Notes under the pieces: generated by a model
What the model saw: only the letters and a program-made list of their open reading frames with translations
Database searches by the model: none
Told to the model about the DNA's origin: nothing
Position numbers and translations under genes: made by a program
Shown: in pieces, positions 17,108-25,274 of the stretch
Position numbering within the stretch: position 1 is the first letter of the stretch
Layout: the number at the start of each line of letters is the position of its first letter
Source of the DNA: Bacteroidia bacterium
GTDB taxonomy: Bacteria; Bacteroidota; Bacteroidia; SXHM01
Length of the DNA: 63,731 bases
Direction of reading: 5' to 3'
NCBI GenBank assembly: GCA_022072225.1
Contig: JAJVIC010000040.1
Coordinates: forward strand, 1-63,731

Positions 17108-18039
17108 AACTTTGAGGCGCGGTCGGGCACCAGCCAATCGCCCTCCGCATGCGCACCGCTGGCGCCGCGCTCGTGCAGCTCTGCCAGGCAATCAAGCAGC
17201 CCCTGGCCCAGATCGACATAGTCGTTGGCCACCAGCTTGTGGCCGACCTTGGGATGGAAGGCGTAGGGCGTCATGATGTAGTGCCCCTCGTCCTGCTTGC
17301 CGCCGAAGCTCATGTCGACGCCGCCGGGGATCATTTCGGAAATCATGCGCATCAGGTTCTTCACCGGCATGCGTTCCTGGCCGGTGAGAATGAGGTGGCG
17401 GTTGGCGTATTCGTCTGCAAGGATCTGCACGCTCAAGCGTGCCGCGTCGCGGACGTGGATGTATTCGCGCATCGCCTCGTCGCTGCCTTGGTAGGCGATG
17501 GCGCGCTGCTCCAGGGCCTGCTTGAGCAGGCGGTAGATGCCGTTGCGACTATCGGCGCGACGGCCATAGAGGGAGCCGTAGCGCAGCACCGAAAAGGGCA
17601 GCCCGTAGCGCTCGAAATAGGCCTCGACGAAACGTTCGGCCGCCTGCTTGCTGGCGCGGTAGAACGAGCCGGATTCCGAATACACATAGACCGTGCTGGC
17701 AAAGACGAAGCGCTTCGCCCCAGCGGCGCGCGCCGCCTCGAGGGCATGCAGGTTGCCGACGATGTTGGCGCTGGCCGTGTCGAGCGGCCGATCCTTTGCC
17801 TCGTCGATGTCGGCGATGCCGGCGAAGTTGTAGACGAACTCGCAGTCCGCCGCCGCGCGGGCGACGGCCTCGCGGTCCATGATGTCGCCGACCATCATTT
17901 CCTGGCCCTCGCGCTGATACGGCGAGTCGACCCGGTCGAAGATGCGCACCCGGTATCCGGCGTCGCTTAGCGCATCGGCGACATGGCTGCCGAGGAAGCC
18001 GCTGCCGCCATAAATTATGACTTTGCTGCCTGTCGTCAT
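17104..18039 (-). CDS. NAD-dependent epimerase/dehydratase (extended SDR)
   Basis: This 311-residue extended SDR has VIIYGGSGFLGSHVADAL at the N-terminus, FASTVYVYS with the catalytic serine and FYRASKQAAERF carrying the YxxxK. REYIHVRDAARL is the usual substrate-loop motif. It sits between the HAD phosphatase and the SerA-like dehydrogenase with four-base overlaps on both sides, so the three are probably made in equal amounts for one pathway. Substrate not known. Confidence 0.85.
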   Translation of the reverse strand: MTTGSKVIIYGGSGFLGSHVADALSDAGYRVRIFDRVDSPYQREGQEMMVGDIMDREAVARAAADCEFVYNFAGIADIDEAKDRPLDTASANIVGNLHALEAARAAGAKRFVFASTVYVYSESGSFYRASKQAAERFVEAYFERYGLPFSVLRYGSLYGRRADSRNGIYRLLKQALEQRAIAYQGSDEAMREYIHVRDAARLSVQILADEYANRHLILTGQERMPVKNLMRMISEMIPGGVDMSFGGKQDEGHYIMTPYAFHPKVGHKLVANDYVDLGQGLLDCLAELHERGASGAHAEGDWLVPDRASKL

Positions 18040-18980
18040 GCTGTCCTCCCCGCCACCAGCCCGCGCGCCGCGAGGCCCTTGTAGAGATTGTCGGCCGCCT
18101 CGCGTTCCATGATGCCGCGCGACTCCTCGGCGTAGGAGCCCATGTGTGCCGTCAGGACCACCTGCGGCAGCTCGGCGAGCGGCCCCGCATAGGGCTCCTT
18201 CTCGTAGGTGTCGAGCGCCGCGCCGCCGAGGCGGCCGTCGCGGATCGCCTGCGCCAGCGCAGCCTCGTCCACCAACCCCCCTCGCGCCGTGTTCACCAGC
18301 ACCGCGCCGCGCTTCATCATGCCGAGCCGCGCCGCATCGAGGAAATGCCCGGCCCCCTTCTGCGAGGGCATGTGCAGCGTGACGATGTCCGCCTCCGTCA
18401 GCAACCGCTCCAGAGCGCAAGGCTCGGCGACACCGTCGGACTGGACGCCGGCCGCGTCGGTCGCCAGCACGCGCGCACCGAACGCTTGCGCCAACTTCGC
18501 CACGCGCCGCCCAATGCGGCCGTAGCCGACGATGCCCACCGCCCGTGCAGCCAGCAGGCCGCCCATCAGCGGCTTCCATTGCCCGGTGCGAATCTGCCGG
18601 TCCGCCTGGCTGATGCGGCGCAACTGGTCGAGCATCAGCCCCAAAGTCAGTTCGGCGACCGCGGCGCTCGGGGCATCCGGCGTGTTGGTGACCTCGATGC
18701 CAAACTCCGCGGCGGCGGCCAGGTCCACGCTGTCGAGGCCGATGCCGCAGCGCGAGACGATCTTCAGCCCTCTGGCGCCCGACAGCACGCGGCGCGTCAG
18801 TGGCTCGGTGCCGGCGATCATGCCGACCATGTCGTCGCCCAGCAAGGCGGCGGCCTCGTCCTCGGTCAATTTCCTGCCATGCGGATTCGTCACGATTTCA
18901 TAGCCGGCCTGCCCCAGCAGGGCCAGGGATTCGGCGGCAGCCACGTTGAACGACGAAGTGGTGATCAGTACTTTCGGCAC
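18036..18980 (-). CDS. D-isomer-specific 2-hydroxyacid dehydrogenase (SerA-like, short form)
   Basis: This 314-residue NAD-dependent dehydrogenase of the D-3-phosphoglycerate dehydrogenase family shows the substrate arginine in VSRCGIGLDSVD, the nucleotide-binding GIVGYGRIGRRVAKLA, and the catalytic His in LTAHMGSYAEESR. It lacks the C-terminal ACT domain of full SerA, so it is a short, probably unregulated form. Because a cysteate-synthase-like gene lies nearby on the other strand and would need O-phosphoserine, supply of 3-phosphohydroxypyruvate is one possible role. Reduction of a 2-oxo acid such as sulfopyruvate is another. Neither is shown by sequence alone. Confidence 0.85.
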   Translation of the reverse strand: MPKVLITTSSFNVAAAESLALLGQAGYEIVTNPHGRKLTEDEAAALLGDDMVGMIAGTEPLTRRVLSGARGLKIVSRCGIGLDSVDLAAAAEFGIEVTNTPDAPSAAVAELTLGLMLDQLRRISQADRQIRTGQWKPLMGGLLAARAVGIVGYGRIGRRVAKLAQAFGARVLATDAAGVQSDGVAEPCALERLLTEADIVTLHMPSQKGAGHFLDAARLGMMKRGAVLVNTARGGLVDEAALAQAIRDGRLGGAALDTYEKEPYAGPLAELPQVVLTAHMGSYAEESRGIMEREAADNLYKGLAARGLVAGRTA

Positions 18981-18986
18981 GATTCC

Positions 18987-19676
18987 TCAACCTTCAATGC
19001 ATATTTGTTCCACCAGCACATCGACACCCCCAGGCGGGCATATCGATGCAGCGGGCAGCCTGCTGCCGGAACGCCAGGCACGCACGGCGCCGTGCTTGCC
19101 AACTCCCGTCACCAGGAACAGGGCGCGTTGGGTTCTGCCGAGTCGTCGCGCGCTGAGACTGACGCGTTCCGCCGGCGGTTTCGGTGCGGCACGGACCGCT
19201 AGCGCATCAGGCGCATCCGGCCTCTCGCCCCATTCGCCGCCGGGAAACAAACTGGCGGCATGCCCGTCCTCGCCGAGCCCCAACAGCACCAGGTCGAATT
19301 CCGGCTCCCCTGCAAGGGCCAGGCAATACTCCGCTGCGGCCTGCTCCGCGCCCAGCTCGGCACGGATGGCATGCACCTGGGCGAGCGGTATCGGCACATG
19401 ATCCAGCAGCGCCTCTCCGGCCATGCGGCTGTTGCGTCGCGAATCGTCGGCAACCAGGCAACGCTCGTCTCCGAACCAGATATGCCAGGCACGCCAGTCG
19501 GTGCCAAGATCGCGCAACCCCTCATACGCGCCTCGCGGCGTCTCGCCACCGGCCAGGACCACGTGGAATGCGCCGCGCGCTGAAATGGCCTCCCTGGCCG
19601 CCGCCCCGATCCACGCCGCCGCCCGCTCTTGCACCTCGGCCGCCGACCGACATACATGCCAACGCGGCGACTCCAT
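18987..19676 (-). CDS. pgl: 6-phosphogluconolactonase
   Basis: This 229-residue DevB/Pgl-family lactonase hydrolyses 6-phosphogluconolactone in the oxidative pentose phosphate pathway. Family motifs are VLAGGETPRGAYEGL, WFGDERCL and LLGLGEDGHAASLFPG. It begins the minus-strand block, six bases upstream of the SerA-like start. It looks like a housekeeping gene that shares a transcript with the glycan genes rather than a glycan enzyme, though sugar acids are possible substrates in related enzymes. Confidence 0.93.
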   Translation of the reverse strand: MESPRWHVCRSAAEVQERAAAWIGAAAREAISARGAFHVVLAGGETPRGAYEGLRDLGTDWRAWHIWFGDERCLVADDSRRNSRMAGEALLDHVPIPLAQVHAIRAELGAEQAAAEYCLALAGEPEFDLVLLGLGEDGHAASLFPGGEWGERPDAPDALAVRAAPKPPAERVSLSARRLGRTQRALFLVTGVGKHGAVRAWRSGSRLPAASICPPGGVDVLVEQICIEG

Positions 19677-19770
19677 TAGGTCAATCCCACGAAAAGTGCA
19701 TATTCTAACCGCTGCCGCAGGGAATACCCAGTTCCGCCCAGGGCAGTCGCATGAATGCTGGCAGCCGATT

Positions 19771-19840
19771 TGTAGGTCGGGCTTCAGCCCGACTAGGGCA
19801 GTTGATCCGCCACTGCCGTCGGGCTGAAGCCCGACCTACA
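19771..19840. repeat. REP-like palindromic repeat pair in a divergent intergenic region
   Basis: Inverted copies of the 22-mer seen at 77-98 lie at 19772-19793 and 19818-19839, each itself palindromic and separated by 24 bases. The pair lies in the 287-base gap (19677-19963) between divergently transcribed pgl and the aldolase gene, which must also hold both promoters. I could not identify convincing promoter hexamers there. Paired inverted REPs can form a long cruciform or RNA hairpin. Confidence 0.85.
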
Positions 19841-19963
19841 AGGCCGATCTACGGAGAGACTTCTCCATTCCCACGGCATTCAAGCGATTGCCCTGCAGTT
19901 CCGCCAAGGTTGCAATTGCCCTACAATTCCCGCCTGACATTCCCGACAGGCCTGTCCCGCCAG

Positions 19964-20740
19964 ATGCCATCTCACACCCTCAAGCAGAAACTCGCCGGCA
20001 ACCGCCTCACCATCGGCTCCTGGATCACCCTGGCGCACCCGGCCATAGCCGAGATCATGTCCCGCGCCGGTTTCGACTGGCTGGCGGTGGACCTCGAGCA
20101 CAGCGTCATCACGATTCGCGAAGCCGAGGAGCTGATTCGCGTCATCGCCCTGCACGGCGTGGCGCCGCTGGTGCGCCTGACCAGCAACAACGCCGACCTG
20201 ATCAAGCGCGTCATGGACGCCGGCGCCCACGGCGTCATCGTGCCGATGGTGAATTCGCGCGCCGACGCCGAGCGGGCGGTGGCCTCGGTGTATTACCCGC
20301 CGCGCGGCAGCCGCGGCGTCGGCCTGGCGCGCGCCCAGGGCTACGGCACCGCCTTCGCCGATTACCGCGATTGGCTCGACAAGGAAGCCGTGGTGATCGT
20401 CCAGGTCGAGCACATCGCCGCGGTGGAGGATCTGGAGGCGATCCTCGACACCCCGGGGGTCGACGGCTACATCATCGGGCCCTACGACCTGTCCGCCTCG
20501 ATGGGCATTCCCGGGCAGTTCGACGACCCGCGATTGAAGCAGGCCATAGAACGGATACGCACGACAGGCATCGCCAAGGCCAAGCCGGGCGGGCTGCACG
20601 TCGTCGAGCCCACGCCGGCGCAGCTGCGCGAGCATGTCGCAAGCGGCTTCCGTTTCCTAGCCTATAGCCTCGACTCCCGCATGCTCGACACCACCTGTCG
20701 TAGCGGCCTCGCCGAGTGCCGGCGAGACATGCCAGAATAG
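19964..20740 (+). CDS. HpcH/HpaI-family class II aldolase
   Basis: The 258-residue protein belongs to the HpaI / 2-keto-3-deoxyglucarate aldolase family, which join pyruvate to an aldehyde (or split the product) using a divalent metal. Motifs are WLAVDLEHS with a metal-site glutamate, DAGAHGVIVPMVNSRADAE, YYPPRGSRGVGLAR and VQVEHIAAVEDLEAIL with the second acidic ligand. It is not a PEP mutase, since the EDK-type mutase motif is missing. It opens the plus-strand block and is followed, after a toxin-antitoxin pair, by a cytidylyltransferase that normally activates 2-keto-3-deoxy sugar acids, suggesting synthesis of such an acid. The start at 19964 matches the family; the open frame upstream runs through the REP pair. 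Confidence 0.85.
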   Translation: MPSHTLKQKLAGNRLTIGSWITLAHPAIAEIMSRAGFDWLAVDLEHSVITIREAEELIRVIALHGVAPLVRLTSNNADLIKRVMDAGAHGVIVPMVNSRADAERAVASVYYPPRGSRGVGLARAQGYGTAFADYRDWLDKEAVVIVQVEHIAAVEDLEAILDTPGVDGYIIGPYDLSASMGIPGQFDDPRLKQAIERIRTTGIAKAKPGGLHVVEPTPAQLREHVASGFRFLAYSLDSRMLDTTCRSGLAECRRDMPE

Positions 20741-20767
20741 CCATCTGCCATTCTGCGGAATAGCCTA

Positions 20768-21058
20768 ATGAAACCCTCTGAAGCTCTGAGCTCCCATCGC
20801 GAGGACATCCGGCAGATCGTCGAAATATGCCGCACTCGCAATCCTCGCGTTTTCGGTTCCGTCTTGCATGGCGAAGACAAGGACGACAGCGACCTGGACT
20901 TGCTTGTCGATCCGACGCCCGAAACGACCCTGATGGATATCGCTCGCATTCAGAACCGGCTGCAGAAACTCCTTGGCGTCCCGGTCGATGTGCTTACGCC
21001 AAAAGCGCTTCCGGACTCATTCAGGGATCGCGTATTGGCCGAAGCGAAACCCGTATGA
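20768..21058 (+). CDS. MNT-type nucleotidyltransferase antitoxin (MntA-like)
   Basis: This 96-residue minimal nucleotidyltransferase carries the family signature GS-x10-DxD exactly, from the GS in RVFGSVLHG to the DLDLL motif. Proteins of this type neutralise a partner HEPN toxin, in studied cases by adding AMP to a tyrosine. The stop overlaps the start of the HEPN gene as ATGA. The pair sits between the aldolase and the cytidylyltransferase genes and has no obvious connection with glycan synthesis, so it is likely an insertion or stabilising module. Confidence 0.9.
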   Translation: MKPSEALSSHREDIRQIVEICRTRNPRVFGSVLHGEDKDDSDLDLLVDPTPETTLMDIARIQNRLQKLLGVPVDVLTPKALPDSFRDRVLAEAKPV

Positions 21059-21417
21059 GCAAGGAAACAAGGCAATTAAGCGATTATCTCGGCCATATCC
21101 TGCAGGCAATCTCTCGGATCGAGACGTATACCGCGGGTATGGACTCGGCGACATTCATGCAAAATCCAATGGCGCAGGATGCAGTGCTGCGCAATATAGA
21201 GATCATCGGGGAAGCAGCGCGCAATGTGGAGCGCCATCATCCCGGCGCTGCCGCAAAGCACCCCGAAATCCCGTGGGAGGACATCTACCTGATGCGAAAC
21301 CGCGTCTCGCACGGCTATTTTTCGGTTGATCTGGAGCTTGTCTGGAAAACATTGCATGGTGATCTGCCCGAACTGAAGCGGCAAATTACAAGCCTGATTG
21401 GGCAAACAGGCCAGTAG
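21055..21417 (+). CDS. HEPN-domain toxin (HepT-like, DUF86)
   Basis: This 120-residue all-alpha protein contains the HEPN ribonuclease motif with the R-x4-H-x-Y spacing in RNRVSHGYF near residue 83. The arginine and histidine are expected catalytic residues and the tyrosine is the site modified by MntA in characterised pairs. Its gene overlaps the MntA-like gene by four bases. A second, more distant HEPN/MNT pair lies at 63092-63731 in the opposite gene order. Confidence 0.88.
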   Translation: MSKETRQLSDYLGHILQAISRIETYTAGMDSATFMQNPMAQDAVLRNIEIIGEAARNVERHHPGAAAKHPEIPWEDIYLMRNRVSHGYFSVDLELVWKTLHGDLPELKRQITSLIGQTGQ

Positions 21418-21491
21418 CCGGATATGGCTCTCTGCCCAGGACATTTATTGCATTAGAGCAAAGGAAATCCAACCATGGGAATTGCGCTGCT

Positions 21492-22271
21492 ATGAACGCA
21501 ATCGGCATCATTCCCGCCCGCATGGCTTCAAGCCGCTTCCCGGGCAAGCCGCTGGCCCCGATCCACGACATCCCGATGATCGGCCACGTCTGGCACCGCT
21601 GCAAGATGAGCAAGGCCCTCGACGAGGTGTATATCGCCACCTGCGACGAGGCGGTGCGCCAGTACGCCGAGCGCATCGGCGCCAGGTGCATCATGACCGC
21701 CGACACCCACGAGCGCGCCACCGACCGCACCGCGGAAGCCATGCTGAAGATCGAGCAGGCGACCGGCCGTCGCACCGACATCGTCGTCATGATCCAGGGC
21801 GACGAGCCGATGACCCTGCCGGAAATGATCGACCAGGCCATCGCGCCGATGGCGGCCGACCCCGCGGTGAACGTCGTGAACCTGATGGCGCGCATCGAGA
21901 GCCTCGAGGATTTCGAGGACCCGAACGAGGTCAAGGTGGTGGTGGACCTGAAGGGCGACGCGCTGTATTTCTCGCGCGAGCCGGTGCCCTCGCGCAAGAA
22001 GGGCGTGACGGAGGTACCGATGCTCAAGCAGGTCTGCATCATCCCCTTCCGCCGCGACTACCTGCTGCGCTTCAACGCGCTGCCACCGACGCCGCTCGAG
22101 GTCATCGAGTCGGTGGACATGATGCGCATCCTCGAGCACGGCGAGAAGGTGCGCATGGTGATGACCGACGCCCGCACTGCCAGCGTCGACACGCCCGAGG
22201 ACCTCGCCTGCGTGGTCGACATGATGCAGGACGACCCGCTGCTGCCGCGCTACGCCGCGCCGGGGCGATGA
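21492..22271 (+). CDS. KdsB-like cytidylyltransferase (CMP-ulosonic acid synthetase)
   Basis: This 259-residue enzyme is of the 3-deoxy-manno-octulosonate cytidylyltransferase family, which activates Kdo or related 2-keto-3-deoxy acids with CTP. It has IGIIPARMASSRFPGKPL at the N-terminus, MIQGDEPMTLPEM around the metal-binding aspartate, and SVDTPEDL near the end. The central substrate-binding region (KQVCIIPFRRDYLLRF) differs from the form I expect in housekeeping KdsB, where a GIYAYR-like motif is usual. Together with the adjacent aldolase this suggests a specialised substrate rather than Kdo itself. The next gene overlaps by ATGA. Confidence 0.82.
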   Translation: MNAIGIIPARMASSRFPGKPLAPIHDIPMIGHVWHRCKMSKALDEVYIATCDEAVRQYAERIGARCIMTADTHERATDRTAEAMLKIEQATGRRTDIVVMIQGDEPMTLPEMIDQAIAPMAADPAVNVVNLMARIESLEDFEDPNEVKVVVDLKGDALYFSREPVPSRKKGVTEVPMLKQVCIIPFRRDYLLRFNALPPTPLEVIESVDMMRILEHGEKVRMVMTDARTASVDTPEDLACVVDMMQDDPLLPRYAAPGR

Positions 22272-23149
22272 ACTGCCCGAACTGCGGCCACGGCGAACTC
22301 GCGGACGTCGGTCCCTACCTCGGCAGCCACGAGATCTTCCGCCGCATGACCCTGGCGCGCTGCGCGCGCTGCGAACTGGTGTTCGCCCGGCCGCAGCCGA
22401 GCCCGGCCGAACTGGCCGACTACTACGACCACTACTGGGACGGCGAGGTCGCCGTGTCCACGCCGAGCACCCGCCGCTACTACCTGGCGCAGTCGCTCTC
22501 CCGCGTCGACTACCTGAAGCGCTTCGGCATCCTCGAGACGAGGCCTGCCGTGCTGGATGTCGGTGCCGGCCTCGGCCTCTTCCACGACGGCCTGATGCGG
22601 CGCGGCGTCACCCACGACTACGTCGCGGTGGAGACCGACCGCGAGCAGTTCGAGGGGCTGCGCCGGCGCTTCGGCGAGGCCGGCGCCTACCGCCGCCTGG
22701 AAGACGTGCCGGCCGAGCGCCGCTTCGACCTGCTGGTGCTCTCCCACGTGCTCGAGCACATGGACCGGCCGCACGATTTCGTCGCCGGCCTGATGCGGCG
22801 CCTGCGCCCCGGCGGCCTGCTGTTCGTCGAGGTGCCGCACCGCGATTACCGCTACAAGGCGCTGTTCGAGTCGCACCTGCTCTTCTTCAACGCGCACAGC
22901 CTGGGCGATCTGCTCGGACGCCACGGCAAGGTACTCGACGTGAGCACGGTCGGCAAGGAGGCTGCCAAGCTCTACGTCGCCCACGTCCACCCGAAGCCGG
23001 ACGCCCTGCGCCCGCTGAAGGAACTGGTCAAGAGCGGCATCGCCTTCGCCACGCCGGATTTCGACGAGAAGCAGGTCGCACGCTACGGCATGTCGAGCTA
23101 CGGCGGCGACCGGCAGTGGCTGCGGGCAGTGGTCGCCCGCCAGGATTAG
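22268..23149 (+). CDS. SAM-dependent methyltransferase with N-terminal zinc-ribbon-like domain
   Basis: This 293-residue protein combines an N-terminal four-cysteine motif (CPNCGH...LARCARCEL) with a class I SAM domain ([15 protein letters not shown], then [18 protein letters not shown]). It resembles sugar or small-molecule methyltransferases of polysaccharide loci. It is translationally coupled to the cytidylyltransferase (ATGA). Its stop codon overlaps the stop of the convergent acetyltransferase gene. A role in methylating the CMP-activated acid or its precursor is plausible but not shown. Confidence 0.83.
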   Translation: MNCPNCGHGELADVGPYLGSHEIFRRMTLARCARCELVFARPQPSPAELADYYDHYWDGEVAVSTPSTRRYYLAQSLSRVDYLKRFGILETRPAVLDVGAGLGLFHDGLMRRGVTHDYVAVETDREQFEGLRRRFGEAGAYRRLEDVPAERRFDLLVLSHVLEHMDRPHDFVAGLMRRLRPGGLLFVEVPHRDYRYKALFESHLLFFNAHSLGDLLGRHGKVLDVSTVGKEAAKLYVAHVHPKPDALRPLKELVKSGIAFATPDFDEKQVARYGMSSYGGDRQWLRAVVARQD

Positions 23150-23757
23150 GCAATTTCGGCTGCGGGCGGCCCGCCGCGTTCGCGGCGGTCGGCGATGATC
23201 TTGGCCGGCACCCCGGCGACCACGGCATAGTCGGGCACGTCGCGCGTTACCACCGCCCCGGCGGCGACCACGACGTGGGAGCCCACCGTGACGCCGGCGA
23301 CGATAACGGCATTGGCGCCGATCCAGACGTCGTCGCCGACGACGATGCGCCCGCCGGTCTGGCCCTGCTCCCAGATGGGGATGTCGTGGCGCGCCGTGCC
23401 GTGGTTGCTGGCGCGGATGACGACGTTCGGCCCGATCATGATCCCGCTGCCCATCTCGATGCTGCCGAAATCCGCAACGATGCGGGCATTGCCGTTGATG
23501 GTGATGCGGCTGCCCAGGCGCAGGCTGCCGCCGCCGCAGGCGCGCAGGACGGCGCCGGGCACCAGGTAGATCTCGTCGCCGAGCGCGATCCGGCCCGGAC
23601 AACCGATCTCGACATGCTCGCCGATCGATATCACCGGCCCGCTGGCCGCCAGTACCGCTCGGTAGTGGATGCGTCGCAGCAGGCGCCCGATGCGGCCCGG
23701 TATGCAGCCGAGCAGCGCCGCCCACCAGTCTCTGACTTCCTCCAGTATTTTCGTCAT
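23146..23757 (-). CDS. Hexapeptide-repeat acetyltransferase (WbbJ/maltose O-acetyltransferase-like)
   Basis: The protein of about 203 residues has left-handed beta-helix repeats ([40 protein letters not shown]) and ends in [10 protein letters not shown], typical of O-acetyltransferases acting on sugars. The ATG at 23757 is chosen over one 48 bases upstream because similarity begins there. It is the only reversed gene in the plus-strand block, and its TAA overlaps the TAG of the methyltransferase. Reverse orientation suggests a separate acquisition and its own promoter between 23757 and the cysteate-synthase-like gene. Confidence 0.85.
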   Translation of the reverse strand: MTKILEEVRDWWAALLGCIPGRIGRLLRRIHYRAVLAASGPVISIGEHVEIGCPGRIALGDEIYLVPGAVLRACGGGSLRLGSRITINGNARIVADFGSIEMGSGIMIGPNVVIRASNHGTARHDIPIWEQGQTGGRIVVGDDVWIGANAVIVAGVTVGSHVVVAAGAVVTRDVPDYAVVAGVPAKIIADRRERGGPPAAEIA

Positions 23758-23891
23758 GGCCGAACGCAGAGGCCGGCCGAAGCCCGCTTCTGCCGCAAAC
23801 CTCACTCAATGCGGTGACAGGATTTATAATGCCGCTTTTGCCGACTGGCGCGGCAGCAAATCAGCGGCAAATCTACAGGATCAGTCCCTCC

Positions 23892-25265
23892 ATGGCCAGT
23901 TTCCTTCTCCAGTGCACCCGCTGCGGCAAGCAGTATGACGGCGGCGCCGGCTTCCGCCTGCGTTGCGACGGCGAGGTCGCCGGCGACCACGGACCGGCCC
24001 TGCTGCGCCCGGTCTACGAGCACAAACAATTCCGGGTGCGCATGGACCTGCCCGGCATCTTCAAGTTCGCCGACTGGCTGCCGACCGGCCCCTACTACAT
24101 CGATCCGGCCCCCGCCCACCTCGGCGAGCCGTTCTGCTACCGCAGCGCGGGGCTGGCCAAGCGCCTCGGCCTGGAAAACCTGCACATCGCCTTCAGCGGC
24201 TACTGGCCGGAGCGCAAGCTGAACCTGGTCACCCGCACTTTCAAGGAATTCGAGGTGCAGGCGAGCATCCCGTTCTTCCTGCAGAACTTCGTCGGCCGCG
24301 AGGCGCCGCCCTTCATCATCGCCTCGGCCGGCAACACCGGGAACAGCTACAACTACCACACCCATGTGCTCGGCCTGCCGCTCTACCTGTTCGTGCCGGA
24401 GAGCGGCCTCGGCAACCTGCTGCTGCCCTTCGAGACCCAGCCGACCATCGTGGCGGTCGAGGGCGACTACACCGACGCCATCCTGCTCGCCGATGAGGTG
24501 GCCGACCGCTGCGAACTGCTGCGCGACGGCGGCGTGCTCAACGCCGGGCGGCGCGGCGGCATGGGCACCGTGATGCTCAACGCCGTCGCCCATCCCGCGC
24601 AGGGCACGCAGCGCCTGTTCGACCACTATTTCCAGGCGGTGGGCAGCGCCTCCGGCGCCATCGCCGCCTGGGAGGCCGTGCAGCTCCTGCTCGGCGACGG
24701 CCGCTTCGGCGACACCGTCACGCAGATCCACATGGCGCAGAACGCACCCTTCGCGCCGATCTTCAAGGCCTGGAAGGAGGGGCGCGGCGACCTGGCGCCC
24801 CTGCCGGCCGAGGAGGCGCACCGCCAGGTCGCCGCCGTCACCGCCGGCGTGCTGACCAACCGCAAGCCGCCCTACGGCCCCGCCGGCGGCATCCGCGACG
24901 TGCTGGCCGAATCGAAAGGCGCCGCCTGGGAGGTCTCCAACGAGCAGCTGTTCCACGGCGCGCGCATGTTCCGCTCGCTCGAGGGCATCGACATCGGCCC
25001 CGCTGCCGCGGTGGCGGTGCAGGCCCTGTGCCAGGCGGTCGAATCCGGCCGCGTCAAGGCATCCGACAGCGTCCTGCTGCATATCACCGGCGGCGGACGC
25101 GAAATCCAGTACACCGAAGGCAAGGTCTGCCGCGCCCGGCCGACGCTGCGCGTCAAGCCGGGCGACATCGGCGCCGTGCTGGGCGCCATCGGCAAGCCGG
25201 AACCGGTTTCCGCCGAGCGCATCGCACGCACCCTGCGCCGCTACGACGCCTCGACCCGAACCTGA
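23892..25265 (+). CDS. Cysteate synthase-like PLP enzyme (threonine-synthase fold)
   Basis: This 457-residue fold-type II PLP enzyme has its Schiff-base lysine expected in RTFKEFEV (Lys118) and the phosphate/PLP loop SAGNTG at 145-150. Further landmarks are RRGGMGTVMLNAV, DHYFQAVGSASGAIAAWEA, LTNRKPPYG, SLEGIDIGPAAAVA and ITGGG. From memory these match the Methanosarcina cysteate synthase family, which makes L-cysteate from O-phosphoserine and sulfite, more closely than ordinary threonine synthase. Three N-terminal cysteines (CTRC and C25) are also reminiscent of that family. The next genes are ComD- and ComE-like, the same neighbours as in Methanosarcina. The exact substrate remains inferred; a threonine-synthase paralogue of other function is the alternative. 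Confidence 0.75.
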   Translation: MASFLLQCTRCGKQYDGGAGFRLRCDGEVAGDHGPALLRPVYEHKQFRVRMDLPGIFKFADWLPTGPYYIDPAPAHLGEPFCYRSAGLAKRLGLENLHIAFSGYWPERKLNLVTRTFKEFEVQASIPFFLQNFVGREAPPFIIASAGNTGNSYNYHTHVLGLPLYLFVPESGLGNLLLPFETQPTIVAVEGDYTDAILLADEVADRCELLRDGGVLNAGRRGGMGTVMLNAVAHPAQGTQRLFDHYFQAVGSASGAIAAWEAVQLLLGDGRFGDTVTQIHMAQNAPFAPIFKAWKEGRGDLAPLPAEEAHRQVAAVTAGVLTNRKPPYGPAGGIRDVLAESKGAAWEVSNEQLFHGARMFRSLEGIDIGPAAAVAVQALCQAVESGRVKASDSVLLHITGGGREIQYTEGKVCRARPTLRVKPGDIGAVLGAIGKPEPVSAERIARTLRRYDASTRT

Positions 25266-25274
25266 TGCGATACC

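Noticed and set aside
19964-20740. PEP mutase, which would imply phosphonate synthesis
   Set aside because: The sequence fits the HpaI aldolase family (DLEHS and PPRGSRGVG motifs) and lacks the EDK-type motif of PEP mutase.
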